Shown in pieces: positions 51,841 through 63,896 of a stretch of 64,000 bases of DNA. Every line of letters starts with the position of its first letter. The first letter of the stretch is position 1. The DNA lies in the NCBI RefSeq assembly GCF_002915575.1, contig NZ_PQGD01000019.1, positions 1-64,000 on the forward strand, read 5' to 3'. The DNA is from Superficieibacter electus. GTDB lineage: Bacteria > Pseudomonadota > Gammaproteobacteria > Enterobacterales > Enterobacteriaceae. The notes beneath the pieces are model-generated. The model worked only from the letters and a program-made list of their open reading frames with translations, was not told the DNA's origin and did not search any database. A program made the position numbers and the translations under genes.

Positions 51841-52238
51841 AAGAAAAGCCCTCTGAGACCGTCAGACTGGATAAATGGCTGTGGGCAGCCCGGTTTTATA
51901 AAACGCGTGCGCTGGCGCGCGACATGATTGAAGGTGGCAAAGTGCACTACAACGGCCAGCGCAGCAAACCGAGTAAAATCGTGGAGCTTAACGCCACTCT
52001 CACGCTGCGTCAGGGCAACGATGAGCGAACGGTCATTGTGAAAGCCATTACTGAACAGCGCCGCCCCGCAACGGAAGCTACGACGCTGTATGAAGAGACG
52101 GCAGAAAGCGTGGAAAAGCGTGAGAAGATTGCGCTGGCGCGTAAAATGAATGCCCTGACCATGCCGCATCCTGACAGGCGACCGGATAAAAAAGAACGTC
52201 GCGACCTGATGAGATTTAAACACGGCGAAAACGAATAA
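51837..52238 (+). CDS. hslR: Heat shock protein 15, ribosome-associated
   Basis: The 133-residue basic protein has an S4 RNA-binding domain near the N-terminus (VRLDKWLWAARFYKTRALA). Hsp15 binds stalled 50S subunits carrying nascent chains and helps recycle them. Its start overlaps the yrfG stop, and hslO follows after 24 bp. Confidence 0.97.
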   Translation: MKEKPSETVRLDKWLWAARFYKTRALARDMIEGGKVHYNGQRSKPSKIVELNATLTLRQGNDERTVIVKAITEQRRPATEATTLYEETAESVEKREKIALARKMNALTMPHPDRRPDKKERRDLMRFKHGENE

Positions 52239-52262
52239 CGTTTGCCCGCAAGAGAGACCACT

Positions 52263-53141
52263 ATGACTCAACACGATCAACTTCACCGTTACCTGTTTGA
52301 AAATTACGCCGTGCGCGGCGAGCTGGTAACCGTGTCGGAAAGCCTGCAAGAGATCCTTGCCAACCATAGCTATCCGCTGCCGGTGAAGACTATCCTCGCC
52401 GAGCTACTGGTCGCCACCAGCCTGCTGACGGCAACGCTGAAATTTGACGGTGATATTACCGTTCAGCTTCAGGGCGATGGCCCGATGAATCTGGCGGTGA
52501 TTAACGGGAATAATCGCCTGCAGTTGCGCGGCGTGGCGCGTACTCAGGCAGAGATCCCGGAAAATGCCGACCTGAAGACACTGATTGGCAACGGCTATCT
52601 GGTTATCACCATTACGCCGGAAGAGGGCGAGCGCTATCAGGGCGTGGTAGGGCTTGAAGGCGATACGCTGGCAGCCTGCCTGGAAGATTATTTTATGCGT
52701 TCTGAACAGTTGCCAACGCGCCTGTTTATCCGTACCGGTGAAGCAGACGGTAAACCGGCGGCAGGCGGGATGCTGTTGCAGGTGCTTCCGGCGCAGGAAA
52801 CCCAGATCGATGATTTTGAACATCTGGCGACCCTGACCGACACCATTAAGGCCGACGAGCTGTTCACGCTACCGGCGAACGATGTACTGTGGCGGCTTTA
52901 TCATGAAGAAGAAGTCACGCTGTATGAGCCGCAGAAAGTCGAGTTTAAATGCACCTGCTCCCGTGAGCGTTGCGCCGCCGCGCTGAAAACGCTGCCGGAC
53001 GAGGAACTCGACAGCATTCTGGCGGAAGACGGTGAAATCGACATGAGCTGCGATTATTGCGGTAGCCATTATGTCTTTGATGCCATGGATATTGCTGGCA
53101 TCCGTAATAATGCGTCGCCAGGCGATCCGCAGGTACATTGA
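52263..53141 (+). CDS. hslO: Redox-regulated chaperone Hsp33
   Basis: The 292-residue holdase is activated when zinc-bound cysteines oxidise. The redox switch is visible at the C-terminus: CxC in [10 protein letters not shown] and CxxC in [11 protein letters not shown]. The start [14 protein letters not shown] matches E. coli; the frame extends seven codons upstream. It forms a unit with hslR. Confidence 0.98.
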   Translation: MTQHDQLHRYLFENYAVRGELVTVSESLQEILANHSYPLPVKTILAELLVATSLLTATLKFDGDITVQLQGDGPMNLAVINGNNRLQLRGVARTQAEIPENADLKTLIGNGYLVITITPEEGERYQGVVGLEGDTLAACLEDYFMRSEQLPTRLFIRTGEADGKPAAGGMLLQVLPAQETQIDDFEHLATLTDTIKADELFTLPANDVLWRLYHEEEVTLYEPQKVEFKCTCSRERCAAALKTLPDEELDSILAEDGEIDMSCDYCGSHYVFDAMDIAGIRNNASPGDPQVH

Positions 53142-53159
53142 TTTCCGCGGCAGGATTAA

Positions 53160-53275
53160 CCCGCCCTGCCCGGTGGCGCTGCGCTTACCGGGCCTACGAT
53201 TTCAATACAACTGATTGATATAAAATAAATTGCAGGCCGGGTAAGGCAAAGCTGCCACCCGGCAACGCGTCTCCC
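53160..53275. repeat. BIME with two opposed REP units
   Basis: REP halves GGTGGCGCTGCGCTTACCGGGCC-type (from 53171) and GCAGGCCGGGTAAGGCAAAGC-type (from 53232) are separated by an AT-rich spacer, between the convergent hslO and yhgE genes. Confidence 0.75.
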
Positions 53276-53329
53276 GGGCGCAGCACCGTGCCATGTCTGC
53301 CCGACAGGAATCTTCCTGCCCCTTATTCC

Positions 53330-55066
53330 TTATTCCTCCGAATAATAATTCATTTTTACGCGCTCACCGTTAATGCTGAGATCCTGCCACACCTTCGGCG
53401 TTAACTTCACCTGTCCCTGCTCAAGGGCCTGTACCAAAGCCGCCTTATCCAGCGACGCGGGTAAATCCCAGGCATTGCCGTTGGTTGCCCAGCCTGCCTT
53501 ATCCTGCCGAAATGCCGTAATCTGCCTTTCATCAAGGTTGTAATACAGCCATTCCATAACGCCATCCTGATTCAAATCCTGCGCCATCAACCAGCAGTTT
53601 TTTTGTGCGGCCAGACATCCGGATACGCTTTCTCGCCGGCTTATCAATTGCTCCCATAACGCCTTATCCGGAACCCTATCGCGCGTAATTAGCAGGATAT
53701 TCTGTTGCAGGAACGGGACGTTGACGACAACCTCATTCTGGCGGCTGATATTTAACATATTTTTCAAAATGCGGTTGCGAGCACCATCGTTGATAAACGC
53801 CCGATCGTTTTGTAACGCCAGCAATGCCCTATGCCCACGTCGTCCGGCACCATCCAGCATGCTCAGACTGAGATTATCGGCACTTGTTTGGCCACTGTAG
53901 TAGCGCGCCATCTGGCTATTAACGCTGATGCGGTAGCGATCAAGTACTGGTGAATGTAACAAAACCAGCAAGGTCAGCATCAGCAACGCTACCCCCTGAT
54001 TCACCGCCCCTTGTACAGAGAGCGGTTGATGCCGGAGGATGCTAAAGGCATAACCGCAGGCCCATACCAGCGCAACGCCGGTGATGAGTACGGCATAAAG
54101 TCGTTCCGGCGTCCAGCCATACTGAGCAATACGCACCCACATCGCCCAGCCAGCCAGGAGGGCGAGCAGCGGTAAAACGAACAGCGATACGCGGACCAGA
54201 TAGCGTAGCGCCAGCGGATAAGGTAACTGATTTTTCTCCGGTGACCAGACCACGGCCACTAATATCAGCAGCATCAGGACAAGGCTATTTAACAGACCTG
54301 CCGCTGAGATACGCGTAGAAATCGTGCCAATACCGACAAAGGGCAGCGTGAGGATAAACAGCAGGACCACCAGCGCGACCAGAGGCAGTAAACCACGCGC
54401 GATCAACGCCAGCAAATTTTGTACCGCCAGGATCAGGCGTGACTCGCTGCGGGCGAGAATGAGCACCAGGGCGCATACCAGCCCGGTTGAGAGATAAAAA
54501 AACCACTTCGTTTCAAAAAAGAGCCAGTGGAAAAAATTCAGGTTCAGCAGCTTGAAGAGTTCTGACCACAGGGTGAGCACCAGCCACAATAGCCCCGTTG
54601 CCAGAAAGATCAGCAGTAGTGAGAGGCTGTTTTGCCATAAACGTTGATAAAAAAATGCGTATCCCGCGCGAAATGCTCCGGTTTGTAAACGGGCCTGAAA
54701 CCAGGGCAGCATCAGCATAGTCATGAGTACCAGCAGGAAACTATAAAGCAACAGCGCTTCCTGAAACTGCCAGCTTTCAGCGTGTTTAAAATTCCAGCTT
54801 ACCCACCAGCCCATTGCGCACACCACCGCCAGTACAATGCTTAGCCCGGCCCATAGCGCAGGCTGGCTAAAGCGTGTGACGGTAAATAACAACGTTCCCG
54901 ACAGTGCGATAGATCCCATTACGCCATACAGCATGTAACCGTTAACGGCGGGCAGCTCATGTGCCTCAATCACGCGCAGCAAAACATAACACAGCAGCCC
55001 CTGAAGCAGACCTGCGGCAATCATACCCCACCGGGTGGTCGATGAAAGTGGTGCAATCCTGTCCAT
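53330..55066 (-). CDS. yhgE: DUF4153 inner-membrane protein YhgE
   Basis: The 578-residue protein has about ten to twelve membrane helices over its first two thirds and a soluble C-terminal domain. It corresponds to E. coli YhgE, of unknown function. The start MDRIAPLSSTTRWG is chosen by comparison; the frame runs 28 codons further upstream. It lies divergent to pckA. Confidence 0.88.
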   Translation of the reverse strand: MDRIAPLSSTTRWGMIAAGLLQGLLCYVLLRVIEAHELPAVNGYMLYGVMGSIALSGTLLFTVTRFSQPALWAGLSIVLAVVCAMGWWVSWNFKHAESWQFQEALLLYSFLLVLMTMLMLPWFQARLQTGAFRAGYAFFYQRLWQNSLSLLLIFLATGLLWLVLTLWSELFKLLNLNFFHWLFFETKWFFYLSTGLVCALVLILARSESRLILAVQNLLALIARGLLPLVALVVLLFILTLPFVGIGTISTRISAAGLLNSLVLMLLILVAVVWSPEKNQLPYPLALRYLVRVSLFVLPLLALLAGWAMWVRIAQYGWTPERLYAVLITGVALVWACGYAFSILRHQPLSVQGAVNQGVALLMLTLLVLLHSPVLDRYRISVNSQMARYYSGQTSADNLSLSMLDGAGRRGHRALLALQNDRAFINDGARNRILKNMLNISRQNEVVVNVPFLQQNILLITRDRVPDKALWEQLISRRESVSGCLAAQKNCWLMAQDLNQDGVMEWLYYNLDERQITAFRQDKAGWATNGNAWDLPASLDKAALVQALEQGQVKLTPKVWQDLSINGERVKMNYYSEE

Positions 55067-55434
55067 AGCGATATCCGAATTTGCTGAGAAAAAATGATGT
55101 CTCACCTGTAGATCAAAAAGATGAGTGGTTGTAGATAAAAGCACGGCCACATCAACAACGTGTTAATGAAATGCTTACGTAATTAACTTACATGAATGCG
55201 ATTACACTCACAAACTACTAGATTTTTTCTCTGCCATTTAACGTTTTAAAAACATATACGGTAAGGAAAGCACATTTACTGCCATAATCATCACCGTTTT
55301 ATATCCCGGGTGGCAGCGTTTTACGTCAAGAAGGGTTTTGTCCGGATACGTAAATCTATGAGCCCCGTCGCGGTTAATCGACCCAGAACAACCCTACAAT
55401 TCGAGGCAGTACATATTGGCTAAGGAGCAGTGAC
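55067..55434. promoter_or_regulatory. yhgE-pckA divergent regulatory region
   Basis: The 368-bp gap holds a CRP-type site, TGCGA-TTACAC-TCACA, at 55197-55212 with one mismatch to the half-site consensus, consistent with cAMP-CRP control of gluconeogenesis. It is more than 200 bp from the pckA start codon, so either the leader is long or it serves another promoter. AAGGAG lies 7 bases before the pckA ATG. Confidence 0.55.
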
Positions 55435-57054
55435 ATGCGCGTTAAAGAATTAACCCCGCAAGATCTCAAGGCTTATGGTATCAACGACGTTCAGGATATC
55501 GTTTACAACCCCGACTATGACACGCTGTATCAGGAGGAATTAAACCCTCACCTGGAAGGTTATGAGCGCGGAGTGGTGACGAATTCTGGTGCTATCGCCG
55601 TCGACACCGGTATTTTCACCGGCCGTTCGCCGAAAGATAAGTATATTGTTCGTGATGACACTACCTGCGATACCGTGTGGTGGTCCGATAAAGGTAAAGG
55701 CAAGAACGACAACAAACCGCTCACGCCGGAAACCTGGCAACATTTGAAGGGACTCGTCACCCGGCAACTCTCGGGTAAACGGCTTTTCATCGTCGATGCT
55801 TTCTGTGGTGCTAACGCAGACACCCGCCTGTCAGTACGGTTTATCACTGAAGTGGCATGGCAGGCGCATTTCGTGAAAAATATGTTTATTCGCCCCACCG
55901 ATGCAGAGCTGGCGGATTTTACGCCGGACTTTATCGTCATGAACGGTGCGAAATGCACTAACCCGCAGTGGAAAGAGCAGGGCCTCAACTCTGAAAACTT
56001 CGTCGCCTTCAACCTGACGGAGCGCATCCAGCTTATTGGCGGGACGTGGTACGGCGGCGAAATGAAGAAAGGGATGTTCTCGATGATGAACTACCTGCTA
56101 CCGCTGAAGGGGATCGCGTCCATGCACTGCTCGGCTAACGTCGGCGCAGAGGGTGATGTCGCCGTCTTCTTCGGTCTCTCCGGCACGGGTAAAACCACGC
56201 TCTCTACCGATCCGAAGCGCCGTCTGATTGGCGATGACGAGCATGGCTGGGACGACGACGGCGTGTTTAACTTCGAAGGCGGCTGCTACGCCAAAACGAT
56301 CAAGCTGTCTGAAGAAGCGGAACCGGATATTTATCACGCGATCCGCCGCGACGCTCTGCTGGAAAACGTCACCGTACGTGACGATGGCTCAATCGATTTT
56401 GATGACGGTTCGAAAACCGAGAACACCCGCGTTTCCTACCCGATTTACCATATCGACAATATCGTTAAGCCGGTATCCAAAGCCGGGCATGCCACGAAGG
56501 TCATCTTCCTGACCGCCGACGCGTTTGGCGTGCTGCCGCCGGTATCCCGTCTCACCGCTAACCAGACGCAGTATCATTTCCTGTCTGGCTTTACTGCCAA
56601 ACTGGCCGGGACCGAGCGTGGTATCACCGAACCGACGCCCACCTTCTCTGCCTGCTTTGGCGCGGCGTTCCTGTCGCTGCATCCGACTCAGTATTCTGAA
56701 GTGCTGGTGAAACGTATGCAGGCTGCGGGTGCCCAGGCTTATCTGGTGAATACCGGCTGGAACGGCACGGGCAAACGTATTTCCATTAAAAATACGCGTG
56801 CCATTATCGACGCCATTCTTAATGGTTCCCTCGACGATGCCGAAACCTTCACCCTGCCGATATTCGATCTCGCAGTGCCAACCAGCCTGCCGGGAGTGGA
56901 TACGCACATTCTCGATCCGCGTAACACCTACGCATCACCAGAACAGTGGCAGGAAAAAGCCAACGCGCTGGCGAAACTGTTTATCAGTAATTTCGAGAAG
57001 TACACCGATACGCCAGCAGGCGCGGCGCTGGTGAGCGCAGGGCCGAAGCTGTAA
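55435..57054 (+). CDS. pckA: Phosphoenolpyruvate carboxykinase (ATP)
   Basis: The 539-residue enzyme makes PEP and CO2 from oxaloacetate and ATP, the first gluconeogenic step. Kinase-1a loop [14 protein letters not shown], metal-binding [18 protein letters not shown] and the RSPKDKY substrate element are all present. Length is close to the 540 residues of E. coli PckA. A perfect terminator follows. Confidence 0.99.
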   Translation: MRVKELTPQDLKAYGINDVQDIVYNPDYDTLYQEELNPHLEGYERGVVTNSGAIAVDTGIFTGRSPKDKYIVRDDTTCDTVWWSDKGKGKNDNKPLTPETWQHLKGLVTRQLSGKRLFIVDAFCGANADTRLSVRFITEVAWQAHFVKNMFIRPTDAELADFTPDFIVMNGAKCTNPQWKEQGLNSENFVAFNLTERIQLIGGTWYGGEMKKGMFSMMNYLLPLKGIASMHCSANVGAEGDVAVFFGLSGTGKTTLSTDPKRRLIGDDEHGWDDDGVFNFEGGCYAKTIKLSEEAEPDIYHAIRRDALLENVTVRDDGSIDFDDGSKTENTRVSYPIYHIDNIVKPVSKAGHATKVIFLTADAFGVLPPVSRLTANQTQYHFLSGFTAKLAGTERGITEPTPTFSACFGAAFLSLHPTQYSEVLVKRMQAAGAQAYLVNTGWNGTGKRISIKNTRAIIDAILNGSLDDAETFTLPIFDLAVPTSLPGVDTHILDPRNTYASPEQWQEKANALAKLFISNFEKYTDTPAGAALVSAGPKL

Positions 57055-57073
57055 TTAAAGGACGTTGTAAGTG

Positions 57074-57103
57074 CCCCCTTCCTTTGGGAAGGGGGTTTGT
57101 TTT
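57074..57103 (+). terminator. Rho-independent terminator after pckA
   Basis: CCCCCTTCC (57074-57082) pairs with GGAAGGGGG (57087-57095) around a 4-nt loop, followed by TTTGTTTT. It isolates pckA from the small gene that starts at 57122. Confidence 0.92.
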
Positions 57104-57121
57104 AGGGAGAAAGGAATTTTC

Positions 57122-57514
57122 ATGAGTTACGATTTAATGGTCTTTGAACGACATGCGGCTCCGCAGGATGCAACTGCGTTTATGGAATGGTACGAAAAGC
57201 AAACTGAGTGGGATGAGCCTCATGATTATGATAATCCGGATGTCACCACCCCGGCTTTGCAAAATTTTTACAGGGCAATGATACAGGTATTCCCCAATAT
57301 GAATGGCCCGGATGCGCCTGATGATGACCAACTGGATAAGCTCGAAGAACAGGGGCTGGATGCTTATCTCACTGACTATTCGATTGGGAAAGATATTATT
57401 TATATGGCATTCAGTTGGTCTGTCGCGGATGAAGCGTGGGACAAAGTCCGCGAACTGGCGCGCCTGCATCAGGTTGGATTTTGCAACGTCAGTGGCAATA
57501 TGGAAATTGAGTGA
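57122..57514 (+). CDS. Hypothetical protein, possible orphan immunity protein
   Basis: The 130-residue acidic soluble protein begins MSYDLMVFERHAAPQ and has the segment MNGPDAPDDDQLDKLEE. I recognise a widespread hypothetical family with the same MSYDLMVFE start, but not its function. No signal peptide or membrane helix. AGGGAGAAAGGA lies just upstream of the ATG at 57122, so this start is preferred to the longer frame. It sits alone on the plus strand after the pckA terminator, in a gap that is empty in E. coli. A role as an immunity protein to a polymorphic toxin is a guess from size, acidity and context. Confidence 0.75.
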   Translation: MSYDLMVFERHAAPQDATAFMEWYEKQTEWDEPHDYDNPDVTTPALQNFYRAMIQVFPNMNGPDAPDDDQLDKLEEQGLDAYLTDYSIGKDIIYMAFSWSVADEAWDKVRELARLHQVGFCNVSGNMEIE

Positions 57515-57524
57515 GATTAATTTC

Positions 57525-57570
57525 CGGCCAGTCTGTAGGCCGAATAAGCGAAGCGGAATCTGACATTAAG
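57525..57570. repeat. Degenerate REP-like unit
   Basis: CTGTAGGCCGAATAAGCGAAG resembles a REP half with mismatches, directly after the small gene ending at 57514. Confidence 0.45.
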
Positions 57571-57648
57571 ATTTGCCAGATATATCCCTGTGGGATTACG
57601 GCTACACCTCATCCAAACTACAATGCTGTCAGTCAGAATTTTCGCGTA

Positions 57649-58104
57649 TTATTCAATTTTAAGACGTAGTTGCGTAATACGTTTTAGGCGATATTGCATT
57701 TCGTTACGGATACCTTCATCTGGATGACGGGCGTACTCTTTAATCAAAGCCAGCGCTTCAGGGGTATCAATCCTCCATAGCAGATGACTGAACCATTTAG
57801 CGATAGCATCAGAGTCTGAACAGGTATAATCAAGGTAATCAAAACCTTGCTCGAATACCTGGCGGATATAGGGAAGCGTGGCAGGATCGGCTATTGTCTG
57901 TAACTCGAAAGCCACCTGCTGATGACAATGATGGCCAGGCATCACTAACAGTTGATGAAAAAGATCGAGCCTGGTATCTGGCTTACCAGTAGTCAACTCA
58001 CGCCCAGCGGCCAGCAAGCGCTCAATGGCACTATCAAGCATATCGCTGTCTTGCCGGGTAATGGCTTCTGATATGGCAGCCCTGATAGGTAGTAAATAAT
58101 CCAT
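57649..58104 (-). CDS. Hypothetical alpha-helical protein
   Basis: The 151-residue protein begins MDYLLPIRAAISEAITRQDSD and appears wholly helical. The C-terminal section IDTPEALALIKEYARHPDEG followed by IRNEMQYRLKRITQLRL looks like a HEAT-type repeat pair. No enzyme motif is visible. Base composition is more AT-rich than neighbouring core genes, suggesting acquisition. It may be an immunity or binding protein; I cannot assign a function. Confidence 0.68.
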   Translation of the reverse strand: MDYLLPIRAAISEAITRQDSDMLDSAIERLLAAGRELTTGKPDTRLDLFHQLLVMPGHHCHQQVAFELQTIADPATLPYIRQVFEQGFDYLDYTCSDSDAIAKWFSHLLWRIDTPEALALIKEYARHPDEGIRNEMQYRLKRITQLRLKIE

Positions 58105-58194
58105 AATTATCCCATGATAGATGTTTCATACCAGCCATTGTAGACCGGGCAATCAAGCATAATCCCGCGATGAAGTGTACTAACCCTGACTGCA

Positions 58195-58506
58195 CTAAAA
58201 ATTCACGCCCTCATCCACGCCACTGAGTTCATCTTCTTCAGGCGGCCTGACATGCTGCAACATGTCATCTACACAAGCGCCAAATTTTTTAAAATTTGCC
58301 CGGCCCTTTTGCAACGTCATGCCGTGATTACAGACGCTTGGATCAAGAGTGTTTCTGACAAAAGCATCATTTTCCCAAAAGCAAACCCGGCATATAAAGC
58401 CATGGTTGGTGTTTGCCGATACGGGAAAAGTATAATATCCGCAGCATGGACAAGGATATTTGGCAGGTGTAGTCCGGGAATCATCTGCGCCAGTTAAAGA
58501 CATCAT
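58195..58506 (-). CDS. CPCC-type cysteine-rich protein
   Basis: The 103-residue protein has KYPCPCCGYYTFP and ICRVCFWEND, giving two paired-cysteine knuckles typical of the cysteine-rich CPCC family, probably a small zinc-binding fold. Its C-terminus (NFKKFGACVDDMLQHVRPP) also fits. Function is unknown. It is the third member of the orphan island between pckA and envZ. Confidence 0.82.
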   Translation of the reverse strand: MMSLTGADDSRTTPAKYPCPCCGYYTFPVSANTNHGFICRVCFWENDAFVRNTLDPSVCNHGMTLQKGRANFKKFGACVDDMLQHVRPPEEDELSGVDEGVNF

Positions 58507-58559
58507 AAAAATCCTTTTCGTGTGGTTTTGCCAGGCAGTATTGTCTGATTAGCGCGGAA

Positions 58560-58655
58560 CACCTGACCGGTGACGCTTCGCTTACCGGGCCTACAGGGTA
58601 GAACGGCATAGGGTCTTGTAGGCCGGACAAGGCGAAGCCGCCGCCCGGCATTACG
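58560..58655. repeat. BIME with two opposed REP units downstream of envZ
   Basis: A GGTGACGCTTCGCTTACCGGG unit and a TAGGCCGGACAAGGCGAAGCC unit face each other over about 90 bases, just after the envZ stop codon on its transcript. Confidence 0.75.
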
Positions 58656-58669
58656 GATAAAATGCCGCG

Positions 58670-60738
<2,069 letters not shown>

Positions 60739-60962
60739 GGTTTTTACTCCCAAAGGTTCGCAAAAGTCGTGATAACGTATTCTTAAGAAAGGCCACGCTT
60801 GCCACCAGCGAAATCTGGTATAAATTTCAGTCTAAATTGTTACAAAGCATATTTAACAGTAGCTTAAGTATACATATAAGCATAAATCATATTATTTATT
60901 CTGTCGGTAGTGTCGCGCGTTACGTATTGTGCGCAAGATTGAATAAGAAAGGATAAGAGACG

Positions 60963-61436
60963 ATGAAAACGCCATTAATCACCCGCGAGGGATATGAAAA
61001 ATTAAAACAGGAGATGGACTACCTTTGGCGGGAAGAGCGTCCGGAAGTGACCAAAAAGGTGACCTGGGCGGCAAGCCTTGGCGATCGCAGTGAAAATGCC
61101 GATTATCAGTACAACAAAAAGCGACTGCGCGAAATCGATCGCCGCGTGCGCTATCTCACTAAGTGTCTGGAAAATCTGAAAATCGTCGATTACTCACCGC
61201 AGCAAGAGGGCAGAGTCTTTTTTGGCGCATGGGTGGAAATCGAGAACGACGAGGGTGACACGAAGCGTTTTCGTATCGTCGGCTACGATGAAATTTTTGG
61301 TCGTAAGGATTACATCTCCATTGACTCGCCGATGGCGCGGGCGCTGCTGAAAAAAGAGGTCGGCGATCTGGCAGTCGTGCAGACACCGGTCGGTGAAGCA
61401 AGCTGGTATGTCAATGAAATCGAGTATGTGAAATAG
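60963..61436 (+). CDS. greB: Transcript cleavage factor GreB
   Basis: The 157-residue factor rescues backtracked RNA polymerase by stimulating transcript cleavage. The N-terminal coiled coil carries the conserved tip LGDRSENADYQ, and the C-terminal FKBP-like domain has DEIFGRKDYISIDSPMARAL. It is one residue shorter than E. coli GreB. AAAGGA lies before the ATG. It is divergent from ompR. Confidence 0.99.
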   Translation: MKTPLITREGYEKLKQEMDYLWREERPEVTKKVTWAASLGDRSENADYQYNKKRLREIDRRVRYLTKCLENLKIVDYSPQQEGRVFFGAWVEIENDEGDTKRFRIVGYDEIFGRKDYISIDSPMARALLKKEVGDLAVVQTPVGEASWYVNEIEYVK

Positions 61437-61446
61437 AACTGTCCGA

Positions 61447-61472
61447 AGCCGTCCCGTGCGGCTGGCATTTTT
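61447..61472 (+). terminator. Possible weak terminator after greB
   Basis: AGCCG (61447-61451) pairs with CGGCT (61459-61463) around 7 nt, followed shortly by TTTTT. The stem is short, so read-through into tex is plausible. Confidence 0.35.
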
Positions 61473-61526
61473 GCGTGTCAGTCCGTATAACTATCGGCTG
61501 ATTTTGCTCCTGAGATGATATTAGCC

Positions 61527-63848
61527 ATGATGAATGATTCGCTCTGCCGCATTATTGCGGGTGAACTTCAGGCCAGAGCTGAACAGGTAGAGTCTGCCGT
61601 TCGCCTGCTTGATGAAGGGAACACCGTGCCATTTATTGCACGTTATCGTAAGGAAGTCACCGGCGGCCTGGATGATACCCAGCTTCGCCAGCTGGAGACG
61701 CGACTGGGCTACCTGCGCGAGCTTGAGGAAAGGCGTCAGGCCATTCTCAAATCCATCGGCGATCAGGGCAAGCTGACCGATGAACTCACCAGCGCAATCA
61801 ACGGCACGCTGAGTAAAACTGAGCTGGAAGACCTCTATCTTCCTTATAAGCAAAAGCGCCGCACGCGCGGGCAAATCGCTATCGAAGCCGGGCTGGAGCC
61901 GCTGGCGGATTTGCTATGGACCGATCCTTCCCACACGCCGGAAACCGCTGCTGCTGCGTATATTGATGCCGACAAAGGCGTTGCCGACGTCAAAGCGGCG
62001 CTCGACGGCGCGCGTTATATTCTGATGGAACGTTTCGCCGAAGACGCCGCGCTGCTGGCGAAAGTGCGTGATTATCTGTGGAAAAACGCCCATCTGGTTG
62101 CGACGGTTATCAGCGGTAAAGAGGATGAAGGCGCGAAATTCCGCGATTATTTCGATCATCATGAACCGATTTCGTCCGTTCCTTCTCACCGTGCGCTGGC
62201 CATGTTTCGCGGACGTAACGAAGGTATTCTGCAACTTTCACTGAATGCCGATCCGCAATTCGATGAGCCGCCGAAAGAGAGCCATTGCGAACAGATCATT
62301 ATTGACCACCTGGGCCTGCACCTGAACAACGCTCCGGCGGATAGCTGGCGTCGCGCAGTGGTAAGCTGGACCTGGCGCATCAAGGTGCTGATGCACCTGG
62401 AAACCGAACTGATGGGCACGGTGCGCGAACGCGCAGAAGACGAAGCGATCAATGTTTTCGCCCGTAACCTGCACGATCTGCTGATGGCTGCCCCTGCCGG
62501 GCTGCGGGCAACGATGGGCCTCGATCCTGGACTGCGTACCGGGGTAAAAGTCGCTGTGGTAGACGGCACCGGCAAACTGGTCGCCACCGACACCATTTAT
62601 CCGCATACCGGGCAGGCGGCAAAAGCGGCTGTCGCCGTGGCAGCACTATGTGAAAAGCATAACGTTGAACTGGTGGCGATTGGTAACGGCACGGCATCGC
62701 GCGAGACCGAGCGTTTCTTCCTCGACGTGCAGAAACAATTCCCGAAAGTGACCGCCCAGAAAGTGATCGTCAGCGAAGCCGGCGCATCGGTATATTCTGC
62801 CTCGGAGCTGGCAGCGCTGGAATTCCCGGACCTGGATGTTTCCCTTCGCGGCGCGGTGTCGATTGCCCGTCGTCTTCAGGACCCGCTGGCGGAGCTGGTG
62901 AAAATCGATCCGAAATCAATCGGCGTCGGCCAGTACCAGCATGACGTCAGCCAGACCCAGCTTGCCCGTAAGCTGGATGCGGTTGTCGAAGACTGCGTAA
63001 ACGCCGTCGGCGTGGATCTGAATACGGCCTCTGTGCCGCTACTGGCCCGCGTAGCCGGGCTGACCCGCATGATGGCGCAAAATATCGTCTCCTGGCGTGA
63101 TGAAAACGGTCAGTTCCAGAATCGTCAACAGTTATTAAAAGTGGCGCGTCTGGGGCCGAAAGCCTTTGAGCAGTGTGCAGGCTTCCTGCGCATTAATCAC
63201 GGTGATAATCCGCTGGACGCCTCTACCGTCCACCCGGAAGCCTATCCGATTGTTGAACGCATTCTGGCGGCCACCGAACAGTCCCTGCGTGATTTAATGG
63301 GCAACGGTAGCGCCCTCAAAAATCTCAGACCGTCTGAGTTTACCGACGAGCGTTTTGGCGTGCCGACCGTGACCGACATCATTAAAGAGCTGGAGAAGCC
63401 GGGTCGCGATCCGCGTCCGGAGTTCAAAACGGCGACCTTTGCAGATGGCGTGGAAACCATGAACGACCTGCTGCCGGGGATGATCCTTGAAGGCGCGGTC
63501 ACGAATGTCACCAACTTCGGTGCGTTTGTCGATATCGGCGTACATCAGGACGGGCTGGTGCATATCTCCTCGCTTTCAACGAAGTTTGTTGACGATCCGC
63601 ATACCGTGGTCAAAGCAGGCGATATTGTGAAGGTGAAGGTGCTGGAGGTCGATCTGCCGCGTAAACGTATCGCCCTGACCATGCGTCTGGACGAGCAGCC
63701 GGGTGAGACAAACGCCCGTCGCAGCAACGGCGGCTCCCGGGAGCAGAATAACCGCCCGCAGGCCAAACCGCGTGGACGTGACACGCAGCCCGCTGGCAAC
63801 AGCGCGATGATGGATGCGCTGGCGGCAGCAATGGGTAAAAAGCGTTAA
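61527..63848 (+). CDS. tex: Tex, S1-domain RNA-binding transcription protein
   Basis: The 773-residue protein matches Tex (YhgF): N-terminal helical domain, YqgF/RNase H-like domain beginning around [18 protein letters not shown], helix-hairpin-helix motifs ([29 protein letters not shown]), and a C-terminal S1 domain ([17 protein letters not shown]). It ends in a basic Arg/Asn/Gln-rich tail. Tex binds RNA and affects transcription and toxin expression in other species. I chose the ATG at 61527 to match the E. coli start MMNDS. Confidence 0.97.
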   Translation: MMNDSLCRIIAGELQARAEQVESAVRLLDEGNTVPFIARYRKEVTGGLDDTQLRQLETRLGYLRELEERRQAILKSIGDQGKLTDELTSAINGTLSKTELEDLYLPYKQKRRTRGQIAIEAGLEPLADLLWTDPSHTPETAAAAYIDADKGVADVKAALDGARYILMERFAEDAALLAKVRDYLWKNAHLVATVISGKEDEGAKFRDYFDHHEPISSVPSHRALAMFRGRNEGILQLSLNADPQFDEPPKESHCEQIIIDHLGLHLNNAPADSWRRAVVSWTWRIKVLMHLETELMGTVRERAEDEAINVFARNLHDLLMAAPAGLRATMGLDPGLRTGVKVAVVDGTGKLVATDTIYPHTGQAAKAAVAVAALCEKHNVELVAIGNGTASRETERFFLDVQKQFPKVTAQKVIVSEAGASVYSASELAALEFPDLDVSLRGAVSIARRLQDPLAELVKIDPKSIGVGQYQHDVSQTQLARKLDAVVEDCVNAVGVDLNTASVPLLARVAGLTRMMAQNIVSWRDENGQFQNRQQLLKVARLGPKAFEQCAGFLRINHGDNPLDASTVHPEAYPIVERILAATEQSLRDLMGNGSALKNLRPSEFTDERFGVPTVTDIIKELEKPGRDPRPEFKTATFADGVETMNDLLPGMILEGAVTNVTNFGAFVDIGVHQDGLVHISSLSTKFVDDPHTVVKAGDIVKVKVLEVDLPRKRIALTMRLDEQPGETNARRSNGGSREQNNRPQAKPRGRDTQPAGNSAMMDALAAAMGKKR

Positions 63849-63865
63849 TCCACTCTGCGTTTTCT

Positions 63866-63896
63866 GGCTCTCTTTCCCGCAAAGAGAGCCTTTTTC
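63866..63896 (+). terminator. Rho-independent terminator after tex
   Basis: GGCTCTCTTT (63866-63875) pairs with AAAGAGAGCC (63881-63890) around CCCGC and is followed by TTTTT. The remaining bases to 64000 are AT-rich non-coding, probably the start of the region that precedes feoA in E. coli. Confidence 0.95.
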
